The notes under the pieces were generated by a model. It ran no database searches. It saw only the letters and a list, made by a program, of their open reading frames with translations, and had not been told where the DNA came from. Made by a program: the position numbers and the translations under genes. A stretch of DNA of 6,406 bases, taken from Gemmatimonadota bacterium (lineage in GTDB: Bacteria > Gemmatimonadota > Gemmatimonadetes > Gemmatimonadales > GWC2-71-9). Below are positions 6,263 through 6,406 of this stretch, piece after piece. Position 1 is the stretch's first letter; each line of letters begins with the position of its first letter. The stretch lies in the NCBI GenBank assembly GCA_027294815.1, contig JAPULP010000267.1, forward strand, positions 1-6,406, read 5' to 3'.

Positions 6263-6406
6263 ATGAACAAGCCAATCATTGTGGGAATCGCCGGGGGGAC
6301 CGCCTCCGGTAAGACGACGGTGGTGCAGCGCGTGGTCGATGCGTTGGGCGAGGACCGTGTGACGGTGATCCAGCACGACTCGTATTACCGCGACCGCAGC
6401 TCCGTT
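6263..6406 (+). CDS. udk: Uridine kinase (uridine/cytidine kinase), N-terminal 48 residues, 3' end outside window
   Basis: The gene encodes the start of a cytoplasmic P-loop kinase that phosphorylates uridine (and cytidine) to UMP (CMP) with ATP or GTP, in pyrimidine salvage. The visible 48 residues hold the first strand Ile-Ile-Val-Gly-Ile-Ala and the Walker A loop Gly11-Gly-Thr-Ala-Ser-Gly16-Lys17-Thr18, the exact form typical of bacterial Udk. A helix ending in Ala-Leu-Gly-Glu-Asp follows, then Gln37-His38-Asp39-Ser40-Tyr-Tyr-Arg-Asp. Asp39 corresponds to the aspartate that acts as catalytic base in the human UCK2 structure. The bacterial enzyme is normally about 205-215 residues, so roughly three quarters lies beyond the window. 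ATG 6263 was chosen because it places the first strand right at the N-terminus and has a GGGAGG upstream. Phosphoribulokinase shares the fold but its P-loop context differs, so Udk is strongly favoured. Confidence 0.92.
   Translation, partial: MNKPIIVGIAGGTASGKTTVVQRVVDALGEDRVTVIQHDSYYRDRSSV

Noticed and set aside
5975..6376. Minus-strand open frame spanning the heptad repeat
   Set aside because: It crosses the end of the peptidase gene, the repeat and the start of udk; the repeat portion translates to periodic Ile/Tyr/Ser text caused by the 7-base unit.

Overview
The window is a compact, GC-rich (about 60% by eye) bacterial chromosomal segment. All genes are on the plus strand, in this order: the 3' end of an SRPBCC/polyketide-cyclase-like gene (2-241), a 12-helix MFS transporter (438-1763), a mercuric-reductase-like FAD/NAD(P) disulfide oxidoreductase (1797-3188), a secreted PqqL-type M16 zinc metallopeptidase (3326-6142), and the 5' end of a uridine kinase gene (6263 onward, cut by the window edge). 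There are no RNA genes, transposases, integrases, CRISPR arrays or phage genes. The gene content is ordinary housekeeping and metabolism with no sign of a defence or mobile system. Gene style (M16 protein with a signal peptide ending in Val-Ala-Gln, this MFS type, this MerA-like protein) resembles Gemmatimonadota or another environmental GC-rich phylum. That assignment is inferred from remembered resemblance, not from a search.

Layout: the SRPBCC gene stops at 241 and is followed by a 196-base leader without a convincing promoter or terminator. The MFS gene and the oxidoreductase gene are 33 bases apart, and the second has a near-perfect Shine-Dalgarno sequence, so they are probably co-transcribed. 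A 137-base gap follows (tandem 8-mer just after the stop codon, one modest hairpin just before the next ribosome binding site). Then comes the 938-residue peptidase, whose start is set by an AGGAG site and a signal peptide rather than by the longest open frame. Between the peptidase and the kinase lies a 120-base gap dominated by an AT-rich heptanucleotide array on two facing arms (6162-6241). The arms fold into a 32-bp imperfect hairpin ending 11 bases before the kinase ribosome binding site.

Functional links: the transporter and oxidoreductase could form a small redox or efflux unit, but the substrate cannot be read from sequence. The peptidase acts outside the cytoplasm on peptides or small proteins. 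The kinase belongs to pyrimidine salvage. The one element that stands out as unexplained is the converging heptad-repeat hairpin upstream of the kinase gene.
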